Assembly: GCA_964411125.1 (NCBI GenBank) | Contig: CAYPJU010000084.1 | Location: 1 to 26,868 of the forward strand | DNA: 26,868 nt | Reading direction: 5' to 3' | Source of the DNA: JBFIHF01 sp964411125 | GTDB lineage: Bacteria > Myxococcota_A > Bradymonadia > Bradymonadales > Bradymonadaceae | In this document: positions 7,766 to 16,170 of the stretch, one piece after another | Layout: the number at the start of each line of letters is the position of its first letter | Position numbering within the stretch: position 1 is the stretch's first letter | Translations under genes and position numbers: made by a program | The notes under the pieces: generated by a model | Database searches by the model: none | Told to the model about the DNA's origin: nothing | Seen by the model: the letters and a program-made list of their open reading frames with translations, nothing else

Positions 7766-8737
7766 TCACCACACGCGCAATAGATTGCCGACGATCTCTT
7801 CGGCGGTCAGCCGCGCCGCGTCGCCGGGCGTGAGTCCGGTGTACAATGCGCGTCGCGCGATCGCCAGCACCCCGAGATCCCGAGGGTACGGGTCGTCGCG
7901 CGGCGTGACGATGCTGTCGAACCCTTCGTCGTCCTCTTCGTATTTCAGGTTCGCCACGTCGAACGCGCGGCGCACACTCTCACGAATTACCGATTCGCCG
8001 ATCACCGCGGCGAGGGGGGCGTCTCGCAATCGCGGCGGGGTCCACGTGCGGAGCGCACCCGGCATCGTCTCGGGGGCTTGATGGGTCGGTAGTCCATGCG
8101 GGACGGCGTCCCGGATCTGCACGAGGAGCGTCTCTCCGGGAACTTCGTCCGCGGCCTCTTCGGCGAGCTCGCCCAGGGGCGCGCCCTCCCCCTCGACCAC
8201 GACCACCATCTGGGGGCTGATTGTGACGAGCGCCCCACCAGCCGGATCGTCACACCACTCGGCGAAGCCCTCGCGGATCGCGGATTTCACCGAGACGGGT
8301 CGACCCAGGAACTCCTCGGGGAAGCCTTCGTCGAGGTGATCCACAGTCGGCAACGTCGACGCGGGATCGGGCTCCCAGCCGGGCAACTCTTGCGGATCGA
8401 GGCGCCGGCCGTCGACCGCCTGCCACCGGCCGTCGTCAAAGCGGCGCAGCAGCCCGGCGTCGTCGGGGAATGCCCAGGTGAACGCGGTCGCGCGGCAGCT
8501 CTCGGGCCCCACCGCGCTACCGCAGTTCGGGCATTCGTATGCCGTTTTCGACCGCACCCCGGCCGCGAGGGTGGACAAGACGTCGACCGTCACTGCATGC
8601 AGTCGAGTGGAGTGGTAATAGCGCTGCAGCTGGGGATGCCCGCACAGCGCACACTCGGCGCGAACGTCGGCGAGGTACATCTGCTCGGGATGCCCGTCGG
8701 GACCCCGCCGAAAGTGAAAGACGAACGGCTCGGCCAT
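7766..8737 (-). CDS. Four-cysteine (zinc-finger-like) protein of unknown function
   Basis: The start is placed at the ATG that overlaps the stop of the FHA gene (TGATG). A longer reading frame reaches 8908 but its extra 57 residues lie wholly inside the FHA gene. The 323-residue product begins MAEPFVFHFRRG and has two CxxC knuckles, Cys29-Cys32 (ECALCGH) and Cys69-Cys72 (ECPNCGS). Together they could bind one zinc ion. The rest is soluble and acidic, with a strand-rich centre (GALVTISPQMVVVVEG) and a helical C-terminus (LTAEEIVGNLLRVW). I do not recognise a family. Coupling to the FHA gene suggests the two products work together (inference). Confidence 0.85.
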   Translation of the reverse strand: MAEPFVFHFRRGPDGHPEQMYLADVRAECALCGHPQLQRYYHSTRLHAVTVDVLSTLAAGVRSKTAYECPNCGSAVGPESCRATAFTWAFPDDAGLLRRFDDGRWQAVDGRRLDPQELPGWEPDPASTLPTVDHLDEGFPEEFLGRPVSVKSAIREGFAEWCDDPAGGALVTISPQMVVVVEGEGAPLGELAEEAADEVPGETLLVQIRDAVPHGLPTHQAPETMPGALRTWTPPRLRDAPLAAVIGESVIRESVRRAFDVANLKYEEDDEGFDSIVTPRDDPYPRDLGVLAIARRALYTGLTPGDAARLTAEEIVGNLLRVW

Positions 8738-9516
8738 CAGGTCGTGAGCCGCCAGGCTCGCAAGCGGGTCCAGTCGAAGTTCAGGAACATCGACGGGTTC
8801 AGGTAGAAGACGTCGATCTCGCGGCACCGTCGCAAGACGAGGTAGTCGCTGCTGTTGCCCGGCGCGTATCCGGCCGCGGCGGTGTTGATCCGGACGACGT
8901 GACCCCACGAGTAATCAGTGCAGTGGACGATCTCACCGTTCTGGGACTGGGCGGGGAGCCGAGACCAGTGTTGTTGCTGAACTTCGAGGAGCTGTTCGAG
9001 GCTCTCCCAGCCGCGTTCCCACGCGAAGGTGGTCCGTTGCTGGCCGTACGCGAGTCCGGGTGCGCCGGGCGGTCCGAGGTCGAAGCCGAGGTCGATGCGA
9101 TCGGCGTGCTCCTGGACGTAGGGAGGAAAGACCGAGTGTCCGCGGTAGGGATACGGTAGCCGAACTTTCCACCCACCCAGCCGAAACTCGAACTCGTCCT
9201 GCGCCGGCGCATAGGAGCCGCGCCGTAGCAGCATCGAGCCGACGCTCCCGAACTGGATGAGATCGTCCGGCTTCACCGGCGTACGTTGACCCACGTCCAC
9301 CGCCCGCCGGTTCACCATCAGTCCGGTGGTGCCGCTGTGGTTCTCGATCTCGACGGCCTGTGGGGTCACCAGAAGGGTGGCGTGGACGCGGCTGATCGAC
9401 GAGTGCGGCACCTGGATTGCGCAATCGGCGCGGCGCCGCCCCATGGTCCATGCTCCGGGACGGTCGACGATGACCTCCCAGCGCGAACCTTCCACGATGA
9501 ACTCGAGCTCGATCAT
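8737..9516 (-). CDS. FHA-domain protein with unknown C-terminal domain
   Basis: The 259-residue product has an N-terminal forkhead-associated domain (about 1-105) with the usual phosphothreonine-binding positions: Gly26-Arg27, Ser42-Arg43-x-His45, Asn59, Gly65 and Asn69. FHA domains bind pThr peptides, normally substrates of Ser/Thr kinases such as the one 2 kb downstream. Residues 110-259 are rich in aromatics (Trp, Tyr, Phe) with no motif I know. It is the first gene of a minus-strand operon with a promoter just upstream, and its stop overlaps the next start by one base. No signal peptide or membrane helix is visible, so it is likely cytoplasmic. Confidence 0.9.
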   Translation of the reverse strand: MIELEFIVEGSRWEVIVDRPGAWTMGRRRADCAIQVPHSSISRVHATLLVTPQAVEIENHSGTTGLMVNRRAVDVGQRTPVKPDDLIQFGSVGSMLLRRGSYAPAQDEFEFRLGGWKVRLPYPYRGHSVFPPYVQEHADRIDLGFDLGPPGAPGLAYGQQRTTFAWERGWESLEQLLEVQQQHWSRLPAQSQNGEIVHCTDYSWGHVVRINTAAAGYAPGNSSDYLVLRRCREIDVFYLNPSMFLNFDWTRLRAWRLTT

Positions 9517-9540
9517 TTCGTAACCGTGCGAGACCGGTGG

Positions 9541-9569
9541 AGTTTAGCGCTGTTGCCCGAGCCTGTCAG
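9541..9569 (-). promoter_or_regulatory. Sigma70-like promoter of the FHA operon
   Basis: On the minus strand CTGACA (9564-9569) and TAAACT (9541-9546) are separated by exactly 17 nt. The start of transcription would be near 9534, giving a leader of about 18 nt before the ATG at 9516. Only weak ribosome-site similarity is visible. Confidence 0.6.
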
Positions 9570-9757
9570 CTATTTGCGCGTCGCGCTCTGCGCACATTTC
9601 GGGGGCGGGATTCGGACCGAGGTCGGCGAGGGCAAATCGATGCGATCGGCGTTCGCGAGTGCCGAGGCGTGGCAGCGCTACGCGGAGCGCGGAACGAACG
9701 TCGAGCGCGCGAATTGCACCGCCCAACCGACGGGAGAATCCCGCCCCCCGAAATCTC

Positions 9758-9790
9758 AAAAAAAAAGGCCCGGCGCGAAGGCGCCGGGCC
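9758..9790 (-). terminator. Intrinsic terminator of the Calx-beta lipoprotein gene
   Basis: Read on the minus strand, a perfect 10-bp stem (GGCCCGGCGC / GCGCCGGGCC) with a CTTC loop is followed by nine T. It lies 21 nt after the stop codon at 9812. Confidence 0.95.
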
Positions 9791-9811
9791 GAAAGCAAAC
9801 CGCTTTACGAC

Positions 9812-12800
9812 TTACGGGTAGAAAGTCGCGAACGGAACCACCACCGGCGTCGTAGCGGGCGTGTAGCACGCGTCGGACGTCGAGATGGCGTAGCTGATGT
9901 TCCCAACTTCGCCGGGATCGTCACCCTGGAACCAGACCTGACGCGGCTCGGCACCCGCGGTGAGCGAGACGAGGCTGGTCAGCGGGGTGGCACCCAGGGT
10001 GTTGGTGCTGGTGATGCCGACGTTGACCGCCTGCATCGACGTTGCCGAGAGCGCCACGATGCCCGGAACGATCCGGTCGTTGTGGAGCGTGTCCAGCGTG
10101 TTGGCGCTGGTCGGCAGGGTCAGCAGCTGGCACTCGTCGTTGTCGGCGTTGTAGCCGTCGAACGTGAGCGGACCACCGTTGTCGAGCGCATCGTAGTCGG
10201 CGTCGCCACCCGTCGGGACGGTGACGTCGATTTCGATTTCGTACGCTTCCCAATCACCCGTGGCAACGTCGTCCGCGTTCTGTCCTGCCACAGTGAGCGG
10301 GAACATGTTGCGGTAGTTGGCCGGGGAGATCGAGACCGAACCCGTCACCGTGGCGACACTTCCGTCGCTCGGCGCGAAGGCCAGGTTGACCTGCGAGGTC
10401 GGCTGCTGGGTGAGTCGGACCCACACCGTGTCGGATGCACCGTTCTCGCCGGTGATCGCGGCACCCATCGGACCCGTTCCGTCGAACCCGAAGATCGAGT
10501 TCGGAAGGACCGCGACGGCCGGCTGGTCGTCGTCGATGTCGACGCCGATGACCGGGACGATTTCCACGCCCGTGTAGGCCGCGTCGTGGTTGGTAGCTCC
10601 GGTGTTGATGTTACCGAAGACCGAGAACCACTCGTAGGTGTCGGTGTTACCGTCGTTCTGACCGGTGACCGTCACCGTCTGCGGCGTCGACCAGTTCGAG
10701 CTGTCGAACGTGGTCTGGCCCGGAGTGATGACGCCACGAGCGCAGCTGACACCGCCAGCGGACGTCTCGTAAACGTTGACGCACTGCTGGCTGCTGGAGG
10801 TCTGACCCCAGACGATCGTGACCGTCTTGCCTGCGGCCGGAGCCGAGAGCAGGGCGACCTCGAAGGTGTCGGACATACCGTCTTCGTCGACGACGAGGTA
10901 CGGCGGGTTCGACGGCTGCGTGATGAGGACGCCAGCGGCATCGTCATCGTTCGTGGTGACGGTGAACGTCGTCGGCGGGATGCCGTTGTAGTCACCGTCG
11001 GCCGACGTCGAGATGTCGAAGACGACCGAGGTGTTCTGCGGTCCGTCGTTCACGACGTCGTTGGTCGGCGAGATCGTCACGACCTGCGGCGTCGACCAGT
11101 TGGCGGACGTGAAGGTCAGGGACGCCTTGTCGATCGTAGCCACCGAGGTGTCGTAGATCGAAACGGGGATGACGACGTCGGCGGTCGGCTGCGTAGCGAG
11201 GACGACCGAGATCGTCTGGCTGTTGCCGCCTTCCACGAGCGTGATCGACTGATCCTGCGTGTTGTCGCCTTCGTCGTACTCGATGACACCAGCGTCGGTG
11301 TCTTCGACGGTCACGTTGAGGTCACCGGGGTTGGTTCCCGTGTAGCTCGCCGAGGTCGTCGAAGCGTTGATGGTCGCGACGAGCAGCGTCGAAATGTCGC
11401 CGTCGATCGCATTGTCCGTCTCGCCTTCGAGGACGATCGGCTGCGCCTGGTTCCAGTTGCCGTCCGTGAACGTCAGCTGGCTGTTGCCGTTGATGGTGAA
11501 CTCGCTCACGTCCGCGGACGTGAAGTCGAGGACGACCGTCGTGTTCGTCTCCGGCTGTGCCGACAGTTCGACGTAGACGGTGTCGCCACCGGTCTCGCTG
11601 AAGGTCACGCTCGGGATCTCGCTCGCCGGGCAGTTCGTGCCGTCGCAGTAGCGGATTCCGACGGAGTCGTCGTCTGCCGTCACGACCTGGATGGTCGGGA
11701 ACGTGGTCGCGATGTAGGCCGGAGCCGTCGTCGTGAGCGAGGTCGGTGCGACCTGCCACGAAACCGGACCGTCCTGGATCTGGTCCTGCGTTCCACGGAC
11801 TCGGTAGTCGTAGAAGCACGGCGCGGTGCAGTTGTTCGCGTAGACCGCGGTCTCGTCAGTGACCCAACCGTTGCCGCTGCCAAAACGATTCGTGAAGCCC
11901 TCGGTGGTGTCGGACACCGCGAAGTCGACAGTGACGTTCTGAGCCGGGGTGGTGTTGGAGAAGATCCGGTACCAAACGGCGTCGGCGGTGCCGTCACCTT
12001 CGGCAACCTGGAACGGCTGGGTTTCGTCGGAGACGACCGTCCAACCAGCTGCGTCGTTGTCGATGTTGACGACGGGGAGCGGGTCGATCTGCACGTTCTG
12101 GTAGAACGTGTCCTGGCTGTTCAGGATGCTGAAGTTGATGTCGTACCGCTGGCTGGTCGTGTCTGCATCGTCCTGAGCGACGATCGTCACGGTCTGCCAG
12201 TTGGTGAGCGAATTGCCGTTCTCATTGAACGTCAGGACGACCGTCTGCGACGGCGTGCTGCCGTTGGTGCTGAGGAGGCCTTCCGTGATGTCACCCGAGG
12301 TGACCTGGACGGTGACGGAGCCACCGATCGGGGTCGCCGGGCGCAGACGGAACGTGTTCTGTCCCGAGAGCGTGCCGTCTTCGTAGGTCACGCGCGTGCG
12401 GTAGCGGCTGTTCGTCGGAAGCGACTGCACCGCGATCGCCGGGGTGTCGTCGTCCGTCACGGTGACCGTGACGTCGTCGACCGGCAGGTCGTGGTACGGA
12501 TCGTTCGCGGTGTCGTCGGAGACCGTGTTCGACAGGGTCACCGTGTACGCCTGCGTCGCCTGCGGCAGAGCGTCGTCGACCGCGCAGATCTCGAAAGAAT
12601 CTTTGCAGTTCGTCGCGTCCGTGCACGCGGACGAGATCGTCAGCGTATCCGTCGTTCCGTTGGTGTTGCTGAACTCCAGCTCGTCGGTATCGGGGTTCGT
12701 GTCACCGTCCGTGTCCGGAAGGGTGACGACGATGTCGACGTCGTCGAGCGGCGGGGTTCCGAAGATCACCTCGAAGGTGGTGCAGGTGTTCTCACCGATC

Positions 12801-15772
12801 GTCGCCGAGGTTGCCGGCGAGACGGTAATTCCAGCCGCATCGTCGTCGAAGGTCGTTCCGTCGACCAGCTTCGCGAGGCAGTTTCCGCCACACTGACCCT
12901 GGTAGATCGGATCGACGGTGTTGCCACCGATCGCGACGCTGATCTGCCAGTCCTGCTCACCGTCGATGACGACGTCCTGGATACCCTGGATCGTCACCGT
13001 CTGCGGCGTAGCGTAGTTCTGCGGGGTGAAGATGAGCGTGCGCGACGTCGTCGGAGCGACGGTCGGCGAGAAGAGCCACTCGTCGTTGTAACCGCTGATG
13101 GCGGAGACGACGACGTCGACGTTCGAGGTCGGCTGAGCGTTCAGCACGACGGTGAACGTGTCGGTCGTTCCGGTCTCGTCGACCGTGAGGTCGCCACCGG
13201 TCGAGGTCGCCACGCTGAACCCGGCCTCGTTGTCGAGGTTGGTGAAGGTGATCGCCGAGGGCGCCTTCGTCGCGTATGCACCGTCGTTGGAGACAGCGGG
13301 AGCGAAGAGGACCTGGTAGTCGACCGCACCGTCCTGATCATTGTCGTCCTGTCCGGTGACGATGACCGGGATTCCGGTCTGCCAGTTGAGCGAGTCGAAC
13401 ACGAGCGCTCCGCCGGCCGGCGTCGTGACGCGGCCTTCGGTCGTGTCGTTCGACGTCGCCTGGACGGTGACCGTGTCGGACGGCGCAGCGGTCAGCGCGA
13501 CCGTGAAGGTGGCGGTTCCGCCAGCTTCCGTCGTGACGCGCGGACCCTGCGTGACGGTGAAGTTCGCCACGTCGTTGTCCGTCGCGGTGACGGTGAAGTC
13601 AGCCGGGTTCAGACCCGCGTAGGCGGCGTCGCTCGTATTGACGGTCGTGGTGACCGTAACCGTCTGCGGGCCGTCGGCGAGGGCATCGTCGACTGCGGTG
13701 AACGTGACGGTCTTCGCGGTCGCGAAGTCCGCGGCGGTCCACTGCAGCGACGCCGGGGAGACGGTCACGTTCTGCGAGTCGAGGCTCGCGAAGTTGATCG
13801 TCACCGGCGAGGTCGGCGCGCTGTTGAGAGCGAGCGTCGCGGTGGCCGTGGTTCCTTCCAGGATCGTGAAGTTCGGCTGGCTGATGTTGTATCCGCCCTG
13901 GTCGTCGTCGGTCACGGTGACGTTGACGTCGGGGACGGACAGCCCGGTGTACTCACCGGCGGTCGTGTTCAGGGTGGTGACGATGTTGATCGAAGCAGGC
14001 CCGTCCGCTTCGGCATCGTCCACGCCCGTCACGGTGACGGTGCGTGCGGTCGGAGCCGTGTTCGCGGCGAACGTGATCGAGGCCGGGCTCACCGTGGCTT
14101 CCGACGTGTCGGAGCTGGCGAGGTCGATCGTCACGTCGGCGCTCGGAGCCGAGCCGATGTTGATGTCGAACGTGCCGGAACCACCGTTCTCGGAGAACGT
14201 GAGGTTCGTCGGGTTGACGCTCACCTGGGCGAGGTCGTCGTCGATGACTTGGACGATGACATCGGCGACCGGACGGCCCGTGTAGGCGGCGTCCTGCGTC
14301 GACAGCGTCGTCACGATCGTGACGACTTCGTTGCCTTCGGCGAGCTGGTCGTCGTCGGCGGTGATCGTCACGGTCTGCGCCGTCGACCAGTTCGACGAAT
14401 CGAACGTCAGGGTCGTCGTGTCGAGCGTGACGTCGGTCGAGCTCGCGGCGAGGTTGATGACGACGTCGGAGCCCGGCGCGGAGCTGAGCGAGACGTCGAA
14501 GGTCGCCTGACCGGAGTTCGCCTCGAGAACCGTGAGGTTCGTCGGGTTGACGGTGATCTCCGCCTGGTCGTCGTCCGTCACGGTGACGGAGACGTCACCG
14601 ACGTCGATACCGTCGTACGCCGTGTCGTTGGACGACGCGATGCCGTTGACGACCGTGAGGACCTGCGCGCCGTCGACGTCGCCGTCGTCGACCGAGGTCA
14701 CGGTGACGTCCGCCGACAGCGTGTTCGCGTCGAGCGTGATCTGCGCGGGGCTCACGACCGCTTCGGTCGTATCGCTCGAGCTGACGTCGATCGTCACCGT
14801 GTCGGTCGGCGCGGTGCCGAGCGAGACCGTGTAGGTCGCCGTCGTGGTGCCGGTCTCTCCGAGGAGAATCGCGGTCGGAACGACGCTGATTTCAGCGGAA
14901 TCGTTGTCGATGATCGTGACGGCGACGTCGGTCGGGTCGATCGCGGCGTATGCCGTGTCGCCCGTCGAGACGCCGAGGGCGATCGTCGTGTTGTGCGGGT
15001 TCTGCTCGACGACGTCGTCGTCGGTCGCGGTGACCGTGAAGGTCAACGACTCGTTGGCCTCCGAGAAGGTCAGCGTGTCGACGTCGACGGACACCTGCGT
15101 GTCGTCGGCGGGTGCGATCGAGATGGTCACGTCTTCGGACGGCATCGCGCCGATCGTGACGGTGACCGTCTGGCTGGTCGCGCCCTCCTCGTTGACGGTG
15201 ACGGACGTCGACATCACGTCGATCGTCGCCATGTCGTCGTCGACGTTGGTGACGTTGACGTCGGCGGCTTCGAAGCCGTCGTAGTTCGAGTCGTCGTCGG
15301 ACGAAACTTCGGTGGTGACGGTGAAGTCGACGTTTCCGTCGGCCACGTCGTCATCCACGCCGGTGACCGTGACGGTCTGCGGCTGGTCCCAGTTGTTCTC
15401 GTCGAACGTCAGCTCGGACACCGACAGCGTGCCTTCGTTCTCGTCGCTCGAGGCGACGGAGACGACGACTTCGCCGGACGGCTCGGACGTCAGGACGACG
15501 GTGAAGTCCGCCGTTCCGCCCGATTCCGTGGTCTGAAGTTGGGTCGGGCTGACGGTGACGCCTGCCTCTCCCGTGCCATTGTTGGGCGCGACGGTCGTAC
15601 CATTGTTGGTACCGGCCGTCGTGCCGTTGTTCGAACCCACGGTGCCGTTGTTGCCCGGGGTGTTGTTTTCGCCGCAGTTACACGCTGGTAGCGCCATGGT
15701 GGCTACTACTGCGGATACCGCGATCATGCGTGCGCCGCGCTTGAAGCCCGACGCGCCAATAAAGCCTTTCAT
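9812..15772 (-). CDS. Giant lipoprotein with about fifteen Calx-beta-type repeats
   Basis: The 1986-residue product begins with a lipoprotein signal (lipobox Leu28-Pro-Ala-Cys31), then an Asn/Gly/Thr-rich spacer (GTVGSNNGTTAGTNNGTT). About fifteen repeats of 100-130 residues follow. Each runs from a VxPTxLxxxEGG strand through FxxxNWxxxQTVTVTGxDD and DG, and ends in DVxVTxxDDD. This is the Calx-beta pattern, a calcium-binding immunoglobulin-like fold. Repeats 2-7 are the most regular; later ones carry longer inserts, including Cys pairs. A last segment of about 107 residues is different and has no repeat. The protein would be anchored in the outer membrane and project from the cell, as an adhesin or stalk (inference). 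A GGAGGG site lies about 7 nt before the ATG. The gene is flanked by terminators on both sides, so it is probably monocistronic. Confidence 0.93.
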   Translation of the reverse strand: MKGFIGASGFKRGARMIAVSAVVATMALPACNCGENNTPGNNGTVGSNNGTTAGTNNGTTVAPNNGTGEAGVTVSPTQLQTTESGGTADFTVVLTSEPSGEVVVSVASSDENEGTLSVSELTFDENNWDQPQTVTVTGVDDDVADGNVDFTVTTEVSSDDDSNYDGFEAADVNVTNVDDDMATIDVMSTSVTVNEEGATSQTVTVTIGAMPSEDVTISIAPADDTQVSVDVDTLTFSEANESLTFTVTATDDDVVEQNPHNTTIALGVSTGDTAYAAIDPTDVAVTIIDNDSAEISVVPTAILLGETGTTTATYTVSLGTAPTDTVTIDVSSSDTTEAVVSPAQITLDANTLSADVTVTSVDDGDVDGAQVLTVVNGIASSNDTAYDGIDVGDVSVTVTDDDQAEITVNPTNLTVLEANSGQATFDVSLSSAPGSDVVINLAASSTDVTLDTTTLTFDSSNWSTAQTVTITADDDQLAEGNEVVTIVTTLSTQDAAYTGRPVADVIVQVIDDDLAQVSVNPTNLTFSENGGSGTFDINIGSAPSADVTIDLASSDTSEATVSPASITFAANTAPTARTVTVTGVDDAEADGPASINIVTTLNTTAGEYTGLSVPDVNVTVTDDDQGGYNISQPNFTILEGTTATATLALNSAPTSPVTINFASLDSQNVTVSPASLQWTAADFATAKTVTFTAVDDALADGPQTVTVTTTVNTSDAAYAGLNPADFTVTATDNDVANFTVTQGPRVTTEAGGTATFTVALTAAPSDTVTVQATSNDTTEGRVTTPAGGALVFDSLNWQTGIPVIVTGQDDNDQDGAVDYQVLFAPAVSNDGAYATKAPSAITFTNLDNEAGFSVATSTGGDLTVDETGTTDTFTVVLNAQPTSNVDVVVSAISGYNDEWLFSPTVAPTTSRTLIFTPQNYATPQTVTIQGIQDVVIDGEQDWQISVAIGGNTVDPIYQGQCGGNCLAKLVDGTTFDDDAAGITVSPATSATIGENTCTTFEVIFGTPPLDDVDIVVTLPDTDGDTNPDTDELEFSNTNGTTDTLTISSACTDATNCKDSFEICAVDDALPQATQAYTVTLSNTVSDDTANDPYHDLPVDDVTVTVTDDDTPAIAVQSLPTNSRYRTRVTYEDGTLSGQNTFRLRPATPIGGSVTVQVTSGDITEGLLSTNGSTPSQTVVLTFNENGNSLTNWQTVTIVAQDDADTTSQRYDINFSILNSQDTFYQNVQIDPLPVVNIDNDAAGWTVVSDETQPFQVAEGDGTADAVWYRIFSNTTPAQNVTVDFAVSDTTEGFTNRFGSGNGWVTDETAVYANNCTAPCFYDYRVRGTQDQIQDGPVSWQVAPTSLTTTAPAYIATTFPTIQVVTADDDSVGIRYCDGTNCPASEIPSVTFSETGGDTVYVELSAQPETNTTVVLDFTSADVSEFTINGNSQLTFTDGNWNQAQPIVLEGETDNAIDGDISTLLVATINASTTSASYTGTNPGDLNVTVEDTDAGVIEYDEGDNTQDQSITLVEGGNSQTISVVLATQPTADVVIPVSIYDTSVATIDKASLTFTSANWSTPQVVTISPTNDVVNDGPQNTSVVFDISTSADGDYNGIPPTTFTVTTNDDDAAGVLITQPSNPPYLVVDEDGMSDTFEVALLSAPAAGKTVTIVWGQTSSSQQCVNVYETSAGGVSCARGVITPGQTTFDSSNWSTPQTVTVTGQNDGNTDTYEWFSVFGNINTGATNHDAAYTGVEIVPVIGVDIDDDQPAVAVLPNSIFGFDGTGPMGAAITGENGASDTVWVRLTQQPTSQVNLAFAPSDGSVATVTGSVSISPANYRNMFPLTVAGQNADDVATGDWEAYEIEIDVTVPTGGDADYDALDNGGPLTFDGYNADNDECQLLTLPTSANTLDTLHNDRIVPGIVALSATSMQAVNVGITSTNTLGATPLTSLVSLTAGAEPRQVWFQGDDPGEVGNISYAISTSDACYTPATTPVVVPFATFYP

Positions 15773-16114
15773 TTCCTACCCTCCGAAGGTGAAAAACATA
15801 CTGGTGCCGAGACACTACCGACGACACCCACTACTCTCAGAAACCTGATGTCTAGGGGGTGTTGCAGATTTTGAGAATCGTTGCAAGTTGTTTTTTACCT
15901 GCGCATTCCCGCTTGACGAGCGCCAGTGCGACCGAAAAGACATTTTCGAGGTTTGTGCCGCGGAGTCGCGTTCGAACGCGACATTTTTCCCCGTTTCGTT
16001 CTCTCGAGACCGGATTTCGAGCCACGGGGCGGACGTCGCGACGCGTTCGGTGCTCCGTGAGGGTCCGTCCGAACTCCCGCGCGCAGTGAAACGCCGGAAA
16101 AATCCGACCAGCGA
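15773..16114. other. Intergenic leader of the Calx-beta lipoprotein gene
   Basis: No coding potential is seen. The part nearest the gene carries its ribosome site. A more A+T-rich patch at 15855-15900 holds a 25-bp motif, GTTGCA (15861-15866), GATT...AATC (15867-15879), GTTGCA (15880-15885), which could be an operator. I could not find a convincing -35/-10 pair. Confidence 0.4.
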
Positions 16115-16145
16115 AAAGAAAAAACCCGCGGTTTCCCGCGGGTTT
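16115..16145 (-). terminator. Intrinsic terminator of the cysteine protease gene
   Basis: On the minus strand a 10-bp perfect stem (AAACCCGCGG / CCGCGGGTTT) with a four-base loop runs into TTTTTTCTTTTC. It starts about 25 nt after the stop codon at 16171. Confidence 0.9.
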
Positions 16146-16170
16146 CGTCATGCCGAAATTTCGTTCTCCG

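Noticed and set aside
9659..15691. A 2010-codon open frame on the plus strand
   Set aside because: It is codon-aligned antisense to the Calx-beta lipoprotein. Its product is an Arg/Asp/Val repeat mirror with no signal or domain, explained by the absence of TTA, CTA and TCA in the true gene.
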